Assembly: GCA_037349105.1 (NCBI GenBank)
Contig: JAYJMM010000121.1
Location: 754,001 to 818,000 of the forward strand
Length of the DNA stretch: 64,000 nucleotides
Origin: Limnomonas spitsbergensis
Lineage: Eukaryota > Chlorophyta > Chlorophyceae > Chlamydomonadales
Direction of reading: 5' to 3'
Shown: positions 58,785-64,000 of the stretch, piece after piece
Position numbering within the stretch: position 1 is the stretch's first letter
Layout: each line of letters begins with the position of its first letter
Notes under the pieces: model-generated
What the model was told of the DNA's origin: nothing
The model's database searches: none
What the model saw: only the letters and a program-made list of their open reading frames with translations
Program-made: the position numbers and the translations under genes

Positions 58785-61700
58785 TTATATAGTCAGCAGC
58801 TGGCCGTACTTCTGAATCAGAGGCAAGAAAGAGTTATGCAGTATGCCCCGAGTGCTGAGCACTCCTGCAACACCGCGGCTCGAAGCATCCAGCTGCGCCA
58901 GGGACGCGACCCTGAATAAGGCCTCCAGCTGGTCTGAACAAGCAGCCACGTAAGGTGCCTTGAGCAGCGGCGCCATTGCGTTGAGGCGGGGCAAGTCCAG
59001 CGCCTCGACACCCACCAGGTGGCTTGCCGACAGCAGCGCGGCAGCGGCGACCGTCTGGTGGTCGAACCTCAGTGTGCCACTGTCGAGGAGGGAGAGCTCC
59101 TGCGATTGGGATGAGAGATGAGGGTTTAGAAAGAGGGGTTGGGCGCTGGCAGATAACAGTGCGGCAACAGCTGCTGTTTGAATAATGGTTGTACCGGAAA
59201 ATTGAAGGGAGCTCCTGCGATAAGTATTAGGGTTCAGGGGCGAAAAATAGAGGTCGGACTAGGTGGATGGCCGACATCAGCGCAGCAGCGGCGACCGTCT
59301 GATGGTCAAACCTCAGTGTGCCACTGTCTAGGAGGGAGAGCTCCTGCAATTCGGATGAGGGGTTAAGGATTTGAGCCAGAGAGGTTGGATCAGGTGGTTG
59401 GCAGGCAACAGCGCTGCAGCGTCGACCGTCCGGTGGTCAAACCTCAATGAGCGTCTGTCGGGAAGTGAAAAGCTCCTGCGATTGGGATGAGGGATGAGAG
59501 TTTAGAAAGAGGGGATTGAGGGGATGGACTGAGCCACTGGCAGGCAACAGCGCGGCACTAGTCACTGTCTGGTGGCAAAACCCATTGAGAACTTTTAGAG
59601 CACACCGGTCCACTTCGGGGGGCAGCTGGTCAGCTACCACTGGGCGTAAGTGGACCAAATTTTGTCCAACAGCCGCCGGCCCAAGTATCACGGCTGACTG
59701 CACCAGGATCTGCCCAGCCATTGGACTGAGTGTAGATAAAGTGTAGCAGAAGCGAGCTGCAAACAAAACCTGCCACAAGCTGCGCCCGGGCCAAACCGCT
59801 CAATGCCTGTGATGCATGCGCTAGCATCATGCGCCACCATTCAATTACCTGCCATGGAGGAGGGAAAGCTCCTGCGATTGGGATAGGGGATGAGGTATGA
59901 GATTTGAGCAAGAGGGGTTGGCCAATGGAAGATGACAGCGCGGCAGCAGCCACTGTTGTATTTGTGGCTATACCTGAGCGGACGTCTATCGAGGAGGGGG
60001 AGCAAGCCCCTGGGATTGGGATTAAGGCTCAAGGGTTTTAGCAAGAGGGGTGGGCAAGGTGGCTGGAAGATAACAGTGCAGCACTCAGCCACTGTCTGGT
60101 GGCCAAATCCCAGGGAGCACTTTTTGGCGGGTCTGGCTCCCACACCGTTAAACTCACAGCTAATGACGCGACACCTGCGGGCCATGCTGAAATGAAGCTC
60201 GGTCACGTGGTCAAACAAAAAGTCAGCTAGGAATGTCTATGGAGAAGGCACAAGAGGAAAGGTAGGGTAAACTGACAGCTGCATGCCTGGTCGCCTGCAC
60301 AAGCTGGTGTGAAGGACTCACCGCAAAAACCATGGGCTGGTCTTGATTACGCACAAAATAAAACGCAAAGCTGCATGTCTGCACAAGCTGGTGTGAAGGA
60401 CTCACCGCAAAGGCTGCAAGAGTGGACTTGACAGGCATCAGGGCGCAAAACAGAAAAACTAAGGAACTATAGACTGGTCTGGATCACGAACAAACAAAGA
60501 CACAAAGCTGCCTGCCTGCCGTGGTGTTAAGTACTAACCGTGAACACCCTGCCCCCCGTGGCGAGAGTGGACTTGACAAGCATCAGGGCGCAAAATCACA
60601 GGTGCCGGAAATCTGGGCGGGGGGGGGGGGGGGGGCAACCAGTGGCTCTGGGCCGGCTTTTCTTCTGGATGCTGGAAATAAGCTGCTTGGGCTCACACCG
60701 AAAATAAACAACAGAGCTCCTCACTGGCACAGTCTGGTGTTGCCGGCGTCTTGGGTCGCTGACTCACCACGAAAAAACTGGCCGCCGTGGCGGCTAGGGT
60801 GGACGCGACAGGCATCAGGGGGCAGAAGCAGAGGTACTACCTTAGGGCTTAGGGTTGAGGTGACACATGTCCTGGAAACAGGTTGGTGGGCCTCGCGCAC
60901 AACCAGTGGCTCTGGGCCGGCTTTTCTTCTGGATGCTGGAAATAAGCTGCTTGGGCTCACACAGAAAATAAACAACAGAGCTCCTCACTGGCACAGTCTG
61001 GTGTTGCCGGCGTCTTGGGTCGCTGACTCACCACGAAAAAACTGGCCGCCGTGGCGGCTAGGGTGGACGCGACAGGCATCAGGGGGCAGAAGCAGAGGTA
61101 CTACCTTAGGGCTTAGGGTTGAGGTGACACATGTCCTGGAAACAGGTTGGTGGGCCTCGCGCACAAAATAAACACAAGAGCTCCACGCCTGCACAGTCTG
61201 GTGACTCACCGCGAAAAAGCTGGCCGCAGTGGCTAGAGTGGACTCGACAGGCGACAGGGCGCAGAAGCACAGGTGCAGGAACGAGTGTGCCGTGGGTGTC
61301 CGCAGCCTCCAGTCCAAGTGAAGCAGGACCAGGGTCTCCATTTGAACCAGGTCAGATGCCTGCAGGAAAAAAAGAGAAGGAGTGAAGGAGGGACGGGGAG
61401 GGGGGGGGGGATCATCGAGAGGTCAGGCCAGGGTGCAGATGGAGGAATGAGTGTGCCGAATGTGGGAACCCGCAGCCTCCAGTCCAAGTGTACACGGACC
61501 AGGGTCTCCATCAGCACAAGGTCCGATGCCTGAAGGGAGGAAAAAGAAGGAGGGACGCAAGTCTAGACGGATTGTACTACTGAGGTAGCACGATACGACA
61601 CTTGTTGCTGACCCCCCGGAATAAGGTATGCGAAGGTCTCACTATAAACAGGTGTCCAGCAAGGGCCACCCACTCCTTTGGCTACCAAACCCATGGCCGT

Positions 61701-63572
61701 GGCCAGGAGCAATACTTGCGACATCAGGCCAACCATCATAGCGAGTTATTTACGGTCTGACTGCTGATGTAGCTGAGTTATTTACGGTCTGACTGGTGAT
61801 GTAGCTGAGTTATTTACGGTCTGACTGCTGATGTAGCTGAGTTATTTACGGTCTGACTGGTGATGTAGCTGAGTTATTTACGGTCTGACTGGTGATGTAG
61901 CTGAGTTATTTACGGTCTGACTGGTGATGTAGCTGAGTTATTTACGGTCTGACTGCTGATGTAGCTGAGTTATTTACGGTCTGACTGGTGATGTAGCTGA
62001 GTTATTTACGGTCTGACTGGTGATGTAGCTGAGTTATTTACGGTCTGACTGGTGATGTAGCTGAGTTATTTACGGTCTGACTGGTGATGTAGCTGAGTTA
62101 TTTACGGTCTGACTGGTGATGTAGCTGAGTTATTTACGGTCTGACTGGTGATGTAGATGAGTTATTTACGGTCTGACTGGTGATGTAGCTGAGTTATTTA
62201 CGGTCTGACTGGTGATGTAGCTGAGTTATTTACGGTCTGACTGGTGATGTAGCTGAGTTATTTACGGTCTGACTGCTGATGTAGCTGAGTTATTTACGGT
62301 CTGACTGCTGATGTAGATGAGTTGCTGCGGCCCCCCCGGAAATAAGGTGTGCGAAGGTCTCACTAGAAAGAGGTGTCCAACAAGAGCCACCCACTCCTGT
62401 GGCTACCAAACCTACCGCCGGGTTGGGAGCAATACTTGAAACATTACGCCAATTACCAGAGCTAGTTCTGAGAGGTTTTACCAATCGTTCAGGTCGAAGG
62501 CCTCACCTGAAACACATGTCCAGCTAGGGCCACCCACTCATTGGGAGCTGGGATGTTCTCGGACATGACCTGCAGCAGGATATAGAGGGTGGGTTAATTT
62601 ATATTTCCAGGATATAGAGGGTGGATTAATTTATATTTCCAGGATATAGAGGGTGGATTAATTTATATTTCCAGGATATAGAGGGTGGGTTAATTTATAT
62701 TTCCAGGATATAGAGGGTGGATTAATTTATATTTCCAGGATATAGAGGGTGGATTAATTTATATTTCCAGGATATAGAGGGTGGGTTAATTTATATTTCC
62801 AGGATATAGAGGGTGGATTAATTTATATTTCCAGGATATAGAGGGTGGATTAATTTATATTTCCAGGATATAGAGGGTGGGTTAATTTATATTTCCAGGA
62901 TATAGAGGGTGGATTAATTTATATTTCCAGGATATAGAGGGTGGATTAATTTATATTTCCAGGATATAGAGGTGGATTAATTTATATTTCCAGGATATAG
63001 AGGTGGGTTAATTTATATTTCCAGGATATAGAGGTGGGTTAATTTATATTTCCAGGATATAGAGGTGGGCTAATTTATATTTCCAGGATATAGAGGGTGG
63101 GTTTATCCAAATATCCAGGCTAGCAAATTGGCGGGATACAGAGGGTGGTTATATTTAGAATTCCATGACCACAGGTTGATTAGTCCACCCGGCGGGGGCA
63201 GTGGTTCCCATCTGGGAGGATGAGGGCTACATGCTTATTGACCGTCATGTCCACATGCCTGCCCTGCAGCAAGACAAAGAGGGCGGCGGTTTAAAGAGGG
63301 TGGGTTTGTTCAAATATCCAGGCTAGGAAATTGGCACGTCTACCAGGCGAGGGCAGTGACATGCATGCTGATGCCACCAAGCGCAACATACCGCACTCCT
63401 GTTTTTTGACACAGTTTCTTCACACAAAATGTGTTGTTAATCCCCACATGCCCTTCCGTTATTCCTGCCATCCAAGCTCATGACGCGGTGTTCGACTGCT
63501 CACCTCTTGCTGTTTGGCTGCGAGGGACATGCATGCCGAGGCAACCAAGCGCAACATACCAGCCACGACGTC
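58785..63572 (-). CDS. A/B-type cyclin, last four exons (5' part beyond the right edge)
   Basis: Cyclins bind and activate cyclin-dependent kinases. Exons in transcript order: 63504-63572, 62507-62569, 61210-61359, 58785-59099 (TAA at the low end), all phase 0, giving 198 codons before the stop. Exon 1 here reads LVASACMSLAAKQQE, the cyclin-box helix that normally reads LxxLAxKxEE. Exon 2 (NIPAPNEWVALAG) and exon 3 (METLVLLHLDWRL, then TPTAHSFL) finish the N-terminal cyclin fold. The last exon opens ELSLLDSGTLRF and AAAALLSA, typical of the C-terminal cyclin fold of A/B types. The subtype is inferred from these motifs; a D-type origin is less likely. The first half of the cyclin box and any destruction box are not in view. 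Confidence 0.8.
59100..60125 (-). repeat. Copies of the 5' edge of the last cyclin exon
   Basis: Copies of GAGCTCTCCCTCCTCGACAG (codons ELSLLDSGTLRF, then VAAAALL), with acceptor GCAG, lie near 59270-59350, 59400-59475, 59535-59590, 59850-59960 and 60060-60110. Confidence 0.9.
60170..61209 (-). repeat. Copies of the 3' edge of cyclin exon 61210-61359
   Basis: The codons for PVASTLAATAASFF plus donor GTGAGTC recur near 61025-61090, 60760-60830, 60540-60590, 60390-60440 and 60300-60330. Two of them sit in a 265-base near-perfect direct repeat (about 60640-60900 and 60905-61165). A block at 60170-60250 belongs to the family also seen at 48893. Confidence 0.9.
61440..61529 (-). repeat. Copy of the 5' edge of cyclin exon 61210-61359
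   Basis: Acceptor TGAAGGG side and codons ASDLVLMETLVRVHLDWRLR are intact. The copy diverges after VPT and ends in a C-run, so it is not the functional exon. Confidence 0.88.
61600..62420. repeat. 32-bp minisatellite (18 units) between two exon-edge copies
   Basis: 61741-62322 repeats GAGTTATTTACGGTCTGACT + GGTGATGTAGCT, with G/C variation at one site. It is framed by two similar blocks (61610-61735 and 62330-62455), each containing a worn copy of the 3' edge of cyclin exon 62507-62569 (GGGCCACCCACTC) with a donor-like site. Confidence 0.95.
62577..63115. repeat. Second 32-bp minisatellite, about 17 units
   Basis: Units of GGATATAGAGGGTGGATTAA + TTTATATTTCCA, with variants GGGTTAA and a 1-2 base shortening near the high end. 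It lies on the acceptor side of cyclin exon 62507-62569, whose acceptor flank CAGGATATAGAGGGTGGG continues directly into the array. Confidence 0.95.
63210..63400 (-). repeat. Copies of the 3' part of cyclin exon 63504-63572
   Basis: 63350-63395 copies MLRLVASACMS. 63215-63270 may be a more worn copy. The real exon is the one with both acceptor and donor at 63504-63572. Confidence 0.7.
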
Positions 63573-63594
63573 CTGCAAAAAGCATTCAGAGGAG

Positions 63595-64000
63595 AGGCTC
63601 AGCATCATGACCTGGGATCAGCATCGTGACCTGGGATCTAGGATCAGCATCGTGACCTGGGATCTGGGATCAGCATCGTGAGCTGGGATCTAGGATCAGC
63701 ATTGTGAGCTGGGATCTAGGATCAGCATTGTGAGCTGGGATCTAGGATCAGCATCGTGAGCTGGGATCTAGGATCAGCATTGTGAGCTGAGAACTAGGAT
63801 CAGCACTGTAAGCTGGGATCTAGGATCAGCATCGTGAGCTGGGATCTAGGATCAGCATTGTGAGCTGGGATCTAGGATCAGCAGTGTAAGCTGGGATCTA
63901 GGATCAACATTGTGAGCTGGGATCTGGGATCAGGTATCAGCATCGTGACCTGGGATCTAGGATCAGCATTGTGAGCTGGGATCTAGGATCAGCATTGCGA
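63595..64000. repeat. 26-bp minisatellite at the right edge, continuing off the window
   Basis: About 15 units of GAGCTGGGATCTAGGATCAG + CATTGT, with variants, just upstream of the cyclin exon 63504-63572 in transcript order. Confidence 0.93.

Noticed and set aside
61440..61529. Alternative functional cyclin exon
   Set aside because: It matches the real exon only through the first half, then runs into a C-rich tract without a donor in frame. The 61210-61359 copy has both splice sites and the full helix.
61741..62322. CRISPR-like 32-bp repeat
   Set aside because: The repeats are head-to-tail with no spacers; it is a minisatellite in a cyclin intron.

Overview
The window is nuclear DNA from a eukaryote, most likely a unicellular green alga. 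It holds three intron-rich protein genes with GT-AG splice sites and G/C-rich coding sequence. Plant/algal-type telomere-like TTTAGGG words are scattered through introns, and a TGTAA polyadenylation word follows one gene. I cannot name the species.

Layout. (1) 1-34697, minus strand: an XRN1-type 5'-3' exoribonuclease. I traced 27 coding exons whose splice phases all agree, giving 1,119 codons. The 3' end lies beyond base 1. Only about 10% of this locus is coding. (2) 34698-39066: a divergent intergenic region with no recognisable gene. (3) 39067-45513, plus strand: a complete six-exon RACK1 gene (319 aa, seven-bladed WD40 ribosomal scaffold). (4) 45514-58784: 13 kb of gene-poor DNA with transposon remains, foldback elements, an inverted-repeat-bounded element, two LINE-like 3' fragments and a diverged 2-3 kb duplication. 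(5) 58785-64000, minus strand: the 3' part of an A/B-type cyclin gene. Its first exons lie beyond the right edge.

The unusual feature is the origin of the introns' tandem repeats. In all three genes, wherever the repeats can be traced, they are degenerate copies of the neighbouring exon edge. Copies of an exon's 5' edge (acceptor plus first codons) lie upstream of that exon. Copies of its 3' edge (last codons plus donor) lie downstream. I see this at most of the XRN1 exons, at RACK1 exons 3, 4 and 5, and at every cyclin exon present. The largest case is about 36 copies of a 109-bp unit carrying an acceptor and about 20 codons of XRN1 exon 27. This looks like intron growth by repeated tandem duplication across exon-intron junctions, leaving many decoy splice sites. 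The intergenic regions, by contrast, are nearly free of tandem arrays.

A second clear system is a mobile element family rich in GTACCG, with AGGGTTACCC termini and 10-bp target-site duplications. Four copies have both ends and one is truncated. XRN1 (cytoplasmic mRNA decay), RACK1 (40S ribosome) and a cyclin (cell cycle) share no evident pathway; I read their adjacency as chance.
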